From Cryptomeria japonica (lineage: Eukaryota; Streptophyta; Pinopsida; Cupressales; Cupressaceae), in NCBI RefSeq assembly GCF_030272615.1, contig NC_081414.1:334969427-335033426 (forward strand): a stretch of DNA of 64,000 bases, given 5' to 3'. The notes under the pieces were generated by a model, which ran no database searches, was not told the origin of the DNA, and saw nothing but the letters and a program-made list of their open reading frames with translations. The stretch's first letter is position 1. Each line of letters opens with the position of its first letter. Of the stretch, positions 12,045 through 23,779 are shown piece by piece. The position numbers and the translations under genes are program-made.

Positions 12045-14712
12045 TGGGTGCATAAAGTGTTATGATGAATCAGTTGCAGATATTTTGGTCTTAGTTGTGG
12101 CATTCCTTAAATGCAATCTTTTGTAACTGAATTCTAGGTAACCGGTCATTTTTGAATGACAAGTGTCTCCTCTGGCCTGTAGCTTGTTTTGCTCCCTTAT
12201 TTCTATAAAAGGGAATTCAAGGCCAAGAGACAGGGTTCTGAGTTTGGTCTTTGTACTTAGTAAAAATGTAAATTTTCAGAGTCACAAGGTTCTTGTAGCA
12301 AATTTTAGTTGAAAACCGAGCAATTGTAAGGATTTTGGGAAGAAATAGATAAGAGTTGTGTGTCTAGCTTTCTTGTAGGTTCTTGAAGGAGTTATATGTA
12401 AATGGTCTTTATGATAGAGATGACAAATTTATTTGAAAGGAAATATAATTCTTATTTATTTCTCTCCTTTGTGCAATTCTATTGTCTTTTGAATGAAATG
12501 TGATCAAGGATTTCTTTCATTCAGTGCACTATTGTGGTGTATGTGTTTTCTATTCCTGCTTTGATCCAAGGGGTCAATTAAAACACTTGAGTAGAATTAC
12601 AGAGTGATAGGACTTGTTTGTGGATTTGATAAGTAGTCTAGATTAGGGTTGTAAATGATAGTTCTAATACTTAATATAAGTACAGATCCAATAGCCAACA
12701 AGATGAGAGGGGGGGGGGGTGAATCATACAAACTTAATCTTCAATAAAAACATCAAGATTCAACCTCGGTAACATATATATCAGTAATATAACCAAAACT
12801 GTTAAACATGAAAAATGAAAAGCATATGAACATCGTAAACCTCATAACACCAGATTTAACATGGAAACCCAAATAGGGAAAAAACACTATGGGATTTCAG
12901 ACCCACTAAGAAATATACTCTTCTAGAGTATGCTCGGTTAAAAACAAATCCTGTTAAAGATTACAAACACATTGCTAGATGTGACCCGGTTAAGGGATTT
13001 CCCTCAGATCTGTTAAGATCTTCACTTTGTTAGAAGTGACCTTGTTAAAGGATTTCAAACACTCAATCAGAATGTCACCTTGCTAGAGGGTTTACATATA
13101 AGACTGTTAAGTCCACTCGGTTAAGAGATTTTCTATCACTTTCACAAAATAATAGTAATAAAATCTATCTGCAACTTCACATCTAAAATGCTAAAGTAGA
13201 TTCCTATTTGTTCAATACAATCTAGACATAGAACTAATCTAGTCTATCTGTTGGGCTTCTATACTCTGTTATTCTAACAGGTATTCACGCTTCTGTGCTC
13301 GGTAATCACTATGTAGCATCCCTGTGCATACACTTGCCCGCATACATTGTTTATCAACAGTTTCCTACTTATAAAAAATTAGGTAACTGCTTAATCTCCT
13401 TGATCACATTTCCCATGATCAATCATAGCCATCAGATCTTCAATCTTGTCTAGGTTCAATGCATCTTTCGATCTGAAAACATTTTACCCCGCCTTGGAAC
13501 TTGCATAATAGTCTTGGAACTTGTGCCAGGGTATTGTGGTTCAATCTGAGCTGTAGATCTTCATGCCAACTTTTCATTGCCATAGATTCATTAACAAACT
13601 TCATTCATGGCTTACCAATCATTTAATCCATTCCAGCTCATCAGCTTCCTTCATTAAATTCCGCATGTAAACATTTAATGCATTCTGTTACAACTTGGTA
13701 ACAACTCGGTGAATACTAAACTTTCACTCGGTAGACATTCTGCCTTCATTAACTGATAGCGATAACCTTAAGGTTTACCGCCTAGGTTCTTTGCTTGATA
13801 ACATAGTATAGTATTAACCTTTACAATTTACAACATATGTATGATGTTAAAACAATCTAAACATTATGATCTCATCATTGTCTGACTCGGTAGTAGTTGC
13901 CCGTTGAATACCTTATTCATCATATTCTTTCCTATGTCTTTTACCGACATCTTTATAATCTTCATATCATACTTCTCAAGATATGGCAACATCATACTGA
14001 ATTAGAAAATCAATTTCTTGACATCAATGACAAAATAATAATATCAAGATAGTAAAACATCTTTAATCAGTTATATCCATAATCATCAACAACCTTTTCA
14101 ATATCCTCCAACAATCTTTCATTATTTGTTATAATGCAATATTACCAATAGTAAATGGACAACATTGTAAGGCAATGTTTTCTTAAGATCTGAATGCTAT
14201 TAGATTAATTATGTTGTAATTCATTTATATATGTCGAAATCAAGCGCCCAATGGGAGGAGGCACTGGTCATAGTTTGTCACGAGTCCTTGCAGTCTTTTC
14301 TACGCTTTGTTCATCTATGTTTATTGCATAATTGATTATCGTCAAATAGCACTTCACTTCATGTGTATTGTTGTGTGTTTCGTCCATCTCAAGCTCCATC
14401 TAGGTTCAGGATCACTGAATGACTAGCCATCCTTTAGAATTCTCCCTGTTGTTAAGCCTATATCTGATATTTCTTCTTAATTTTGGTGAAGGTATAAGTA
14501 TGGTAAAAAGATTATAAGTTCATCAAAGGATCACCCTCCTGGGTTTTGTAAAGCCTGAAGTGTATAAGGATTAGCAGAAATCCCTATCATATGTTGGTCC
14601 AAGTCTTTGGAGATTTTGAATAGTTGGAGTTGGCTTCTGCTCTGATAAATATGAAGAATCAACTTGGTTCCTGCCTACTCACAACGTAAAACCCCATTCT
14701 GGGGCACCAACA
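12045..14712 (+). repeat. Shared LTR: 3' LTR of T1 and 5' LTR of T2, split by a solo LTR
   Basis: Matches 49583-50745 on both sides of the 12656-14150 insert (about 1168 bases without it). TATAAAAGG at 12204-12212 is the likely promoter. It ends GGCACCAACA at 14712, four bases before the primer site. The start is set by the polypurine tract and is uncertain by about 13 bases. Confidence 0.85.
12656..14150 (-). repeat. Copia-type solo LTR, target duplication GTAAA
   Basis: 1495 bases beginning TGATAG, absent from the matching place in the second T2 LTR (near 50185), with perfect duplicates GTAAA at 12651-12655 and 14151-14155. It carries the G-run GATGAGAGGGGGGGGGG at about 12702 and an ACACCAGATTTAACATGGAAACCC-like stretch shared with the copia A LTR, so it is a related LTR in minus orientation. 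The final dinucleotide reads TA instead of CA. Confidence 0.9.
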
Positions 14713-14716
14713 AAAA

Positions 14717-14736
14717 TGGTGACTTTGCTGGGGAAC
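14717..14736 (+). other. Primer-binding site of T2
   Basis: TGGTGACTTTGCTGGGGAAC starts four bases after the LTR. It resembles the TGGCGACTC-type site of plant Ogre/Tat elements, complementary to the 3' end of an Arg tRNA; the tRNA assignment is from memory. Confidence 0.75.
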
Positions 14737-15003
14737 AATGCATAGTTGTATTCGGTTGTGTCGTCCATTTGGAAAATTGCACTGAAACTATATCACATTT
14801 TTGTGACTTGAATGTTGAGCCCGTGTTTTATGTTTCTAGTTCATGTTCTTGACTGTAAAGGTGTTCTACATTTGTTAAAAGGATTTTCTTATTTGTGAAC
14901 AAGGTTCATAAATTTCTTTCAAAGAGTATCAAATACTATTTTATTCGGTATCCCAAAGTAATTTGGGTGTCGACTCTACAATCTTTGTGCCAGTGCGTGT
15001 ATT

Positions 15004-17487
15004 GTGAAGATTTCAAATAAGTCTTTGAAGGATTATGTCACTATGAGTAAACCTAAGAATACCAAAGGTTACATGCAACAACATTTTGAAGAAGGATTAG
15101 AAGAGCTTCCTACAACTACGTCAAGTATTGGAACAAGAAGAAACACAAAAAGAAGCAATTCTCCCTTGTCATGGAAACCCAAGCACAAGAACGCAAGTAA
15201 GTCAACCTTGCATCCTATTTATGAAGTTCATCCAACTTCTAAAAGTTATGAATCAGATAGCATGGGATTTTTTGATTCTTTATTTAATACACCTATACAA
15301 GAAGAAGTACAACAACAAAATAAGGAGGTTACTCATGTTCAATATTCATAAAAGAAAAGAGGTTGGAGTAGAAGTAGAAGTCATCAAGATAGTATTATTG
15401 GTGTGCCTCCTCCTCCTGGCCCTAGGTCACAACTTCCTTATAATTTTGAATCAACCCAGGAACAAGGAGATGCAAACCTAATAGATTTAGGTGATACTTC
15501 TGGATTTGAAATAACTTTGCCAGATCCTAAAGAGGTTTTTGGAGATATAAGCATATTAAAGAAAGAACTCCAAGAACAAACTGATTTGAGAAAAATAAAA
15601 GAAAAAGAGAAGGAATCTGAAGTTATGAATTTGATGATTGAGAGGGACAACTTAATGAGGCCATTGGCTACACTCAAGGCTTTGAATCATGAGCAGATTA
15701 AGCCTAATGTTGAGGGGCCTATTCTAAGAGAAATTCTAGACAAGAAATTCGAACATACTGCAAAACAAAATCCTAGGAGCCTTGCTGATTGCCAAAAACT
15801 AGTAGGTCCTAGTCAGTTAAACGCTCAAATTCCCAAGTTAGACCATGACAGGGGAAAGCAAAAGGTGTCTGATGTCAAAATAAATGATTAAAATATACCC
15901 ACTATCTTGGATTTGAGCCATGGATCATCTAAAATAGATGTTGAATTAGAGAGGGTTAGGATAGAAAGTGAGACTCTTGCAAAAGAGTTAAAGAGAATTG
16001 AGATGGATGCTTCGATAGAATAAATGAAAAGGAAAATTTGTTTCCTAGAAATGTCATCATTAAATGATGCTTACTTTACCACTAGTCCATCTAACACCCA
16101 AGTTGTTTCAAGTTTGATTCCCATGGATATACCAAATATCAGTACAAGTATTCCTGCTCAAATTATTCAGGGTACTTAGAGGACTAGAGTTGCTATTGGG
16201 ATTGGTACTGGAAAAAAAATGACTAGAACTAATGCAATTAATAATGTTGTAGGACAAGTTGCTACTAGGCAGTTCCAGAGAAGACCTATCCACCTAGAAA
16301 GGTATATGCAATTGTGTTTCGATGGGATACCAAGGAATCCTAATAAAGTCCCAAATGAGTTGCGGGACAAGATAAATAAGTTTGTAGGAAATAATGCCAT
16401 CATGGGTGAGGAACATCTAAGAGCCTTTACAGATAAATCAAAGGACTATGAAGTGGAGCATGAAGATGTTGTTATGAAACTCTTTGTCACCAAATGTAAG
16501 CATTAATTCTTGGGAAGAGTTTGAAAACATCTTCAAGGAGAAATATGGTGACAAAACTACTACAAGTTTCATGTTAAATGAGTTCAACAACATCAATAAG
16601 TCACCAAATGAAGTTGTCACTAATTTCAACATCATATTTCAAAAGGCTATGCATAAGTTATTTCAGGTTCTAAGGTTAGACAATAATGTTTGTCTAACCA
16701 CATATGTAAATGCATTTGATGCTAAAATGAAATATATTTTAAGGAATAAATATCCTTAGAATCTAAGAGATTCATTCAGGATTGCCATAAATATTGAAGG
16801 GAATAGGAGAGCTTCAGGCAAGATTGGGAGGAGAGAAGATCCCAGGTTCTCCAAGATTGAAAAGGAAAAAATGGAAAAACCTTTGAGATTAAAGTCAAAG
16901 GAAGAAGACAAGTGGGATAAGGTGCTCAACACCTTGAAGGATCTTAAGTTGACTGTTGCAAAAAATGATAAGGGTGTTGCACTAGAAAAGCAACAGTTCA
17001 ACAAATTTAGCAGACCTCCAAGGTTACGAGATCATCCTTACAACATGAATTAGAAGGATGGGAAGCCAGTTCAACAATAATAAAGGAATAAACATGAGAA
17101 ACAAACTCTTGATCCATTTTAAAACATACAATGAATGTTGTTGAATATACACCTTGGTGTATTGCTTGTCAATCACCTCATTCACCTGAGTATTGTGTCA
17201 TTGCACAATTTATTTCTGCCAAGGATGATATACAAGAAGAAGACGAAGAAAATTTTGAAGATGGCAATATTGATTGTCTTATGACTACTTCTTACTTGGG
17301 GAGAGGAGAATACTTCTCTGATACTAAGGCTCGGGACTTGGATGTGGATTATCAAAGGCGAAGGAATGAATCTTGTCATCAGAAAGTTTTTTCTGATGAT
17401 GAATTATGTTTTGGTGACCAAGCGTGTAATACTGAGCAAGGAGAAGACATTGTGTCTTTGAGAACACTTTCAAATTAGGAGATTGCC
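15004..17487 (+). pseudogene. T2 gag, first part
   Basis: After a 270-base leader the frame runs MKISNKSLKDYV... with stops at about 15349, 15889, 16021 and 16179. An N-terminal low-complexity region (GVPPPPGPRS) and a coiled-coil-like region with many Glu and Lys (15480-15700) precede the capsid-like part (FQRRPIHLERYMQLCFDGIP, INSWEEFENIFKEKYGDK, FNIIFQKAMHKLF). An internal deletion and frame change near 16495 removes part of the capsid. WCIACQSPHSPEYC at 17157-17199 is a CX2CX3HX4C zinc-knuckle variant. Gag would form the virus-like particle and bind RNA. Confidence 0.8.
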
Positions 17488-17733
17488 CAGATAATAGTTG
17501 CTACGGTAGCTCAAGTCAAAAGTAGCTACCAACTGAGAAACAAAAAAATTGGTGAAGATCAAGGTAAGCCTTCTGGTTTATTCATTAAGGAAATAAATAA
17601 TAAAGGTCAATAGATCAAAGAAAATAAACCAAAGAAAGATGCGGTTAAGAAAAAGGAGTGGGCTAAGAAGGTTGAAATTCCAAAGCTCAGTGAGGATGTT
17701 ACTTCACCCAAAGTGAAGACAAAAATTGTTGAA
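16505..17733 (+). repeat. First copy of a 1229-base tandem duplication in T2 gag
   Basis: From AATTCTTGGG at 16505 (NSWEEF) to KVKTKIVE at about 17733. The same series restarts at 17734 and, after the chromovirus insert, ends at about 24093, where the gag continues into new sequence (KFVAPVGEES). The copies differ by several percent and share the stop after KDP/KYP, so that stop predates the duplication. Confidence 0.9.
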
Positions 17734-18562
17734 AATTCTTGGGAAGAGTTCGAAAACATCTTCAAGGAGCAATATGGCGACAAAACTACTGCAAGTTTCA
17801 TGTTAAATGAGTTCAACAACATCAAGAAGTCACCAAATGAAGCTGTCACTAATTTCAACATCAAATTTCAAAAGGCTATGCATAAGTTATTTCGAGTTCT
17901 AAGGTTAGACAATAATGTTTGTCTAACCACATATGTAAATACATTTGATGCTAAAATGGCATATATCCTAAGGGATAAAGATCCTTAGAATCTAAGAGAT
18001 GCATTCAGGATTGCCATAAATGTTGAAGGGAATAAGAGAGCTTCAGGCAAGATTGGGAGAAGAGAAGATCCCAAGTTCTCCAAGATTGCAAAGGAAAAAA
18101 CAAAAAAACCTTTGGGATTAAAGTTAAAGGAAGAAGACAAGTGGGATAAAGTGCTCAGCACCTTGAAGGATCTTAAGTTGACTGTTGCAAAAAATGATAA
18201 GGGTGTTGCACCTGGAAAAGCAATAGTTCAACAAATTTAACAGACCTCCAAGGTTACAATATCATCCTAACAACACGAATTAGAAGGATGGGAAGCCGGT
18301 TCAGCGACAACAAAGGAATAAACAAGAGCAACAAACTCCTGATCCATTGTAAAAACATACAATGAATGTTGTTGAAGATACATCTTGGTGTATTGCTTGT
18401 CAATCACCTCATTCACCTGAGTATTGTGTTGTTGCACAAATTATTGTGTTGTTGCACAAATTATTGTGTTGTTGCACAAATTATTGTGTTGTTGCACAAA
18501 GTATTGTGTATCTTCAACAAATGTTTTTACAATATCATTCACCTGAGTATTGTGTTGTTGCA
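17734..18562 (+). pseudogene. Second copy of duplicated T2 gag segment, up to the chromovirus
   Basis: Repeats NSWEEFENIFKEQYGDK, the capsid helices, the Lys-rich linker and WCIACQSPHSPEYC. The match to the first copy ends at about 18562, where chromovirus sequence starts. Compared with the first copy about 205 bases are missing between here and 23780, removed together with the chromovirus 3' end. Confidence 0.88.
18423..18507 (+). repeat. 20-base tandem repeat, four units
   Basis: ATTGTGTTGTTGCACAAATT is repeated four times (last unit AAAG for AAAT) immediately after the zinc-knuckle Cys codon. It is absent from the first gag copy, so it arose after the duplication. Confidence 0.92.
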
Positions 18563-19575
18563 AAAATTATTTATCCCCAACTTGAAAAGTATGAGGGACA
18601 TGATGAGGATCCATAAGTTGTTTTTTTATTTTCTTGAGTCTTTTGAAGAATTTGAACTACTTTGGACTAAAGACTCTACAAATGTTGAATGAAGGCTTGG
18701 GCCTTATCTTGCTCTTTCTGAATATGCATTGTGGCTGGAGATGGCAAGGATAAGGGCAACTCATATGGAACCAAAGGCTGAAAACCAAGACATACCTCAA
18801 AAGGTGAGTGAGTTGTAGATGAGTGAACTGCCCAGTTGTATGCATGCTCTATGTGGGTTAGGCTCAAATCCCACTTGGTAGGAGAGCTATGATGATAAAT
18901 CCTTAAACTATGTACAAGAGTTCAGTTCACAACTTCAGTTTGACCATCTGAGTGAGGATGAAAAGAAGTGGAGAAGTTAAGGGAAACTCCCAAGATCTTC
19001 CACAAAGATCGCCAAAAATGGCCCACAAAACATGAGTCACGATAAAAAACAATGCTAGTGGGTAAACCAAAAGATCTCCAAACAGAGTCAAAGAAGAGTT
19101 GGGCTAAGTCATGTGCATAACTTGTCTTGTGGCATGGAATGAACTTAGCCTTCTTGTTGAATAGATCAACAACCACAAAAATGCAATCATGATGACAAGA
19201 AGTCAGTGGAAAGCCACTAACCAAATCCATGGAAATGCTCTTCCAAGGATGAGAAGGAATAGGCAAAGGAATAATCAAGCCCATTTTTCTGTTGGTTGGT
19301 TTATAGCGGCAACAAACTGCACATCTCTTGAGGAAATGTAGAACATCTCATTGCATATGAGGCCGATAGAAGAAACGTTGATAATGATGAAGTGTTTTTT
19401 GTTTTCCAAAATGACCACCACAAAGAGTAGAATGTGCCTCCTTGAGAAGGGAAGCTCGATAATCTCGAGGAACACAAAGTTTATCCAACTTGTAGAGTAA
19501 CCCTTCCTTGATATAAAAATCTTGAGAAACTGTTAAATTGGAAGCTGAAGGATTTTGAAGACTGGTGTATGTCAT
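18563..19575 (-). pseudogene. Chromovirus integrase (C-terminus missing)
   Basis: Contains the HHCC zinc domain (H in EAHSTLCGGHFG, CAVC), the first catalytic Asp (ISMDLVSGFP), the core (FVVVDLFNKKAKFIPCHKT), and HPHSDGQTEVVN with the Glu. The second Asp sits in FYRDSCFVG. Stops at about 19347 and 18920 and a frame change near 18700 break it. It runs leftward to VPHTFQVGDK, just before the usual VWL motif, where it is cut. Confidence 0.88.
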
Positions 19576-20938
19576 TCCAAAATCAGGATCTAGAGCATAT
19601 TGAGAAGACCATGTCTAAAATCCCAAATGAGAAGTGGTCACTATAGTTAAAGCATGTGTTGTAGGAGGCCGACTCAAACAATCTGCAACATTGTTGGTGC
19701 TTCCCTTCTTATACTTGATGACCAAGTGAAACTATTGTAAATATGAAGCCCACTTCATATGCCTGGCTTCTTCAATTTTATTCTGAGATTGAAGAAATTG
19801 TAGAGGCAAGTGATTAGTGTGAACAACAGTTTCTTTCCCCAAAAGATAATGCCTCTAATAATTAATGGCTTGGACCAATGCATATAACTCCTTATCATTT
19901 GTGGAGTAGTTCCTTTTAGCAAAAGAAAATTTTTCTGAATGATAGGCCACATGATGATCATTTTGCTTCAAAATAGCTCCAAGTGCATAATGTGAAGCAT
20001 CTGTCTCAATCTCAAAAGGTTGTGAGAGATCTGGTAGAACAAGAACAGGTGTTGAACATAATTTTTCTTTCAATGTGTTGAAAACTTGAGAGTGAATTTT
20101 CGTCCACTTGAATGCAACACTGGTCTTTTTCAATTGGTGTAAAGGTGTGGCAATGTCTGAGTAATGTAGAATAAACTTGCGGTAGAAGTTGGCAAGACCA
20201 AGAAAACTCCTCAATTCGGTGATATTTGAAGGAGTAGGCCACTTGAAAAGAACTTCCACTTTCACAGGATCCACTTGAACACCATGTGCATCAATGATAT
20301 ACCCAAGATAGGAGATAGATGTCTGACCAAAAGAACACTTGGAAAAGTTGGCATACAAACTGTTCTGCTGAAGAGTGCAAAGAACACGTTCCAAATGTTG
20401 AAGATTCTCTTTCCAAGTCTTAGAAAATATGAGAATATCATCTAAATAGATGATAACAAATTTGTCCAAACAATCACGAAACACCTCATACATCAATTGC
20501 ATGAAAGTGGCAGGAGCATTGGTGAGACCAAATGGCATCACAAACCACTCAAAAAGTCCCATCTTGGTTTTGAAAGTCATCTTCCATGTGTCCTCACCCT
20601 GAACTCTAACTTGGTGATACCCACTTTTCAAATCAATCTTAGAGAAAAAAATTGCACCTTGAAGTTGATCCAATAGGTCATCAATGCGTGGAAGTGGATA
20701 TTGATTTTTGATGGTAATCTTATTTAATGCCTGAAAGTCAATACAAAGACACCAAGTTCCATCTTTCTTGAGTACCAATAAAATTGGTGAAGCACAAGGG
20801 GATGTACTTGGTTTAATGAAGCCTTTAGACAATAAATCTTGAATTTGTCTTTTTATCTCATCACTTTGAACAATTGATTGTCGATACATTGGAGCATTAG
20901 GAAGAGATGCAATAGGAACAAGATCAATAGAGTGATTG
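19576..20938 (-). pseudogene. Chromovirus reverse transcriptase and RNase H
   Basis: The 344-codon frame at 19855-20889 has all RT blocks intact: PILLVLKKDGTWCLCIDFQ, LPRIDDLLDQL, FSKIDLKSGYHQV, MPFGLTNAPATFM and the catalytic YLDDILIFS, followed by the RNase H start (FEIETDASHYALGAIL). RNase H continues past a stop at 19856 to the VADCLSRPPT-like segment near 19680. This is the best preserved polymerase in the window apart from element G. Confidence 0.92.
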
Positions 20939-21234
20939 ATCGCTCATTTTGGGGGAAGTGTTTTAGGCTCTTGAAATACATGTGAATATTCTTGCAACAA
21001 TTTTTCTAGTGTAGCATGTGGCTTAGACATAATAATTTTTGCTTCAGAATTTTCATATTGTTGCCTTATAAAAATTAATGCAAGCTCTTGTGCTTGATTT
21101 ATAGCTTTTCTTGCATGTCTGCAGCTAAATACAATATTTTCTATGCTCTTAGTATATTTTATTAGATATGTTTTATTATCTTGTTGCAGTGTATAGGTGT
21201 TATTAAAGGCATCATAGTGAGCTTTCCTATCATA

Positions 21235-21675
21235 CTAATAGGGTTTACCAAGTAGCAAACCACAACAATCCATGGTGGTCACATCGAAAGTGACCTTATC
21301 AATAAACTTGGGGCCAAATGCAAAAGAGATAGTGCAGGTGTGAGTGATCTGTGAGCATGAATCATTATCCTTCCATCCAAGTGAATATGGGATGTGGATC
21401 CTTTCGTAAATGAAGTTTGTCAACAATGGACTTCGCAATCAATTTTTCTGTGAGCCATTGTCGATGATACAATCCACAAAAAAATTATGTGTTAAATGTG
21501 CACGACTGACAAACAAATTGTCACATCCCCCTGAAGTAGAATGATGGTTCATTAAGGTGACCTTGTTGAGTCTACCTTTCAACTCATCATAATTATTATC
21601 ATAACCAAAAGTCTCAATGGGAATATTTTTCCTTTTCTCACCATGAGACTGTATAATTCGATTCTTCTTTTTCAA
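21235..21675 (-). pseudogene. Chromovirus protease
   Basis: 21439-21675 leads into FFVDCIIDNGSQ, where the aspartic protease active site normally reads D-S/T-G; here it is DNG. 21235-21438 continues with FGPKFIDKVTFDVTTMDCCGLLLGKPY, the typical flap and C-terminal ILG-P-like segment. A stop separates the two pieces. Confidence 0.75.
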
Positions 21676-22486
21676 CTTAAAACATTCAAACTTTTCATGT
21701 CCCTTCTTTTTACATTAAGTACAAAACTTAGATTTCTTAGTATCAAAAGGAGGAGACTGAAAAGAAGAGGATGGAGAAGAAATTTTATCTCTGGAATTTT
21801 TTTTGTTGTGGCCGAGAACTCGAAGCCTTTGGAGGACCTGCAGAAAATGAAGGTCGAGATGCACGAAACTGGGCAACTAGCTTTTCCTCTGCCAATTGTG
21901 CTTGGTTGAATGCAACATCAAGAGATTGTAGGGTAGTATATTTCAACTCCCTAAACAAATGTTCCTGTAAGTCGCTCTTGAACTTTAAGATTAGAGCAAC
22001 AACTGGCTCTTTCACCCGAAGTAGTATTCTTAGCCAATTGAACTGGTAGATATAATCTTGCACTGACATATGTCATCCTTGTCATAGGCAAAGCCATTTG
22101 ATGTGCAATTCTTGCTCATAGTTTGAAGGATAAAATGCATCCTTTAAGGTTGTGACAAGTTGATTCCATGTGGTGATAGGGTCATGAGCATATTGCCGCT
22201 CAGTGACCAAAACCTTAGCGACACCAATAAGTTTCAATTTGGCAAAAGGAACCTTATCAACATCGAAAGTCCCATTATAGGTGAACCATGTTTCCATGTC
22301 AAGGATCCAAGTTTGGAGCACTTCAGGATCTTGAGATCCATCATAGATTTTGACTTCACATTTCGCTGAAGGTCGGTGGCATTTTGGACCAGGAAGCTGT
22401 TGAATTGCAATATCATTGACTTTATCAGTCAATGTGTTTATCACATTGGCAAGTTCAACAACTCGCTCAACTAAATTAGAAGCCAT
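21640..22486 (-). pseudogene. Chromovirus gag
   Basis: Starts MASNLVERVVELANVINTL. The capsid region follows (KIYDGSQDPEVLQTWILDME, ITTWNQLVTTLKDAFYPSNY, then YIYQFNWLRILLRV after a frame change at about 22080). A zinc knuckle near 21690-21720 reads FCT-stop-CKKKGHEKFEC, that is CX2CX4HX4C with an in-frame stop inside it. The gag would package the element RNA. Confidence 0.85.
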
Positions 22487-23295
22487 ATTATTGCGAGTTA
22501 AAGCCAGTGAAAAGCTTTACACCTCCCAACAATAAAAATAAACAACCACTCTGGATCAAAACTCTACCAAACTTGGGGAAAAATAATGGAATTGAGAGAT
22601 CAATGAGTGCTAGAATAAAACCAATTTTCAAGAGGTTTTGAATGTCACTAGACACAATGTAGCAAATTTTTAGAGGAAAAATACCCCTTAGATCACAACA
22701 TATGGAATTACTACTCTCCAAGGTAAGTTTTAGACAATTTTTTTCTTTTTTTCTTTTTAAGATTAAGGAGCACTATAGCAAAACCTTATAAAGAATATAA
22801 TTTTTTTTATTTTTTCAATGAAAAACCATGAAGAAGGAGCAAAACCACATTTTTTACCCAAATACCACGTTTTTGGGTCCAAAACCACTAACAAAACCAT
22901 TATGTTTCTTTTGTATTCAGCAGTTGAGGCTGCCGGATTGAAATTGCTATAACTTTCTCAATACTAAACAAAATTCAGAACCATAAAATATTCTGGAAAG
23001 CTCTAAGAAAGATGCTTCTTTCCACACAAATTATTTAACAAAATATTTTGTATATAAAAAGCTGTTAATGAAAGAATAGCACGGATTGCAAAGAAAATGC
23101 ACAAAAAAAAGAAAAAAAATGGTGCTTACTTTTGCAAGCAAGTAGTTCCAAGTTCTTTTGGATGAATATTTCTCCTCAAATGAGTGAAAAATCTTCAAAG
23201 ATATTCTCTTGTTGTTGAAAGCTCTAGGACTAATTTTTTTTCCTTTTTGACAGACTGGATTTGAATGATAAATTCAAACCCAAGGATCAGAAAAT
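22487..23295 (-). other. Chromovirus 5' leader, noncoding
   Basis: Untranslated sequence between primer site and gag, T/A-rich with homopolymer runs near 22740 and 22800. I see no gene in it. Confidence 0.7.
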
Positions 23296-23307
23296 GCTCT
23301 GATACCA
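23296..23307 (-). other. Primer-binding site of the chromovirus
   Basis: Minus strand TGGTATCAGAGC, an exact match to the initiator Met tRNA site. Confidence 0.92.
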
Positions 23308-23708
23308 ACTAATATGGAACAAGAAAAGAAAGAGCAACAAACAGAGATTGAATTCCACAAATTAGATAACAATCTCTGCAAACAAGGCTGCAAACTTTCA
23401 TTATTCCAATATGTCTCCATGAGGAGAAAGCTACAAATATATAGGCATTAATATGCCTAAAATAAAGGACTTGGAAATATTTTCCAAATCTCCATGTGAG
23501 ATGGAAAAGAAAAGAAATATAATATACTCTTCCAAATCTCAACGTGAGATGGAGAAGAATAAAAAATAAACAAATAAAATCATGATATACTAATGTATGC
23601 TAACCTCCTAACAACTAGAAAACTAACATTTGACTTTTCACGTTTCACTTTTTATTTTTGACACTTACATAGGATAAGAAACAAATAAAATTAATACTAA
23701 GCTAATAA

Positions 23709-23753
<45 letters not shown>

Positions 23754-23779
23754 TATGCATACCCTATAAATCCTCATCA
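23308..23779 (-). repeat. 5' LTR of the chromovirus
   Basis: About 470 bases from the primer site to the point where T2 gag resumes at 23780. On the minus strand it starts TGATGAGGATTTATAGGG. The end beside the primer site has no clear CA, so that edge is approximate. A (TA)n run sits inside. Confidence 0.75.
23711..23752. repeat. (TA)n microsatellite
   Basis: Uninterrupted alternating T and A for about 42 bases inside the chromovirus LTR. Confidence 0.95.

Larger units (their letters stand above)
18563..23779 (-). mobile_element. Truncated chromovirus-like Ty3/gypsy element, minus strand
   Basis: Minus-strand order: LTR (23308-23779), Met-tRNA primer site, leader, gag, PR, RT, RNase H, IN. 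The pol reading stops in the integrase C-terminus at VPHTFQVGDK (18563), so any chromodomain and the 3' LTR are lost. No target duplication is visible, consistent with a deletion that also took about 205 bases of the T2 gag. The plant lineage (Tekay, Reina, CRM, Galadriel) cannot be decided without the missing end. Confidence 0.88.
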
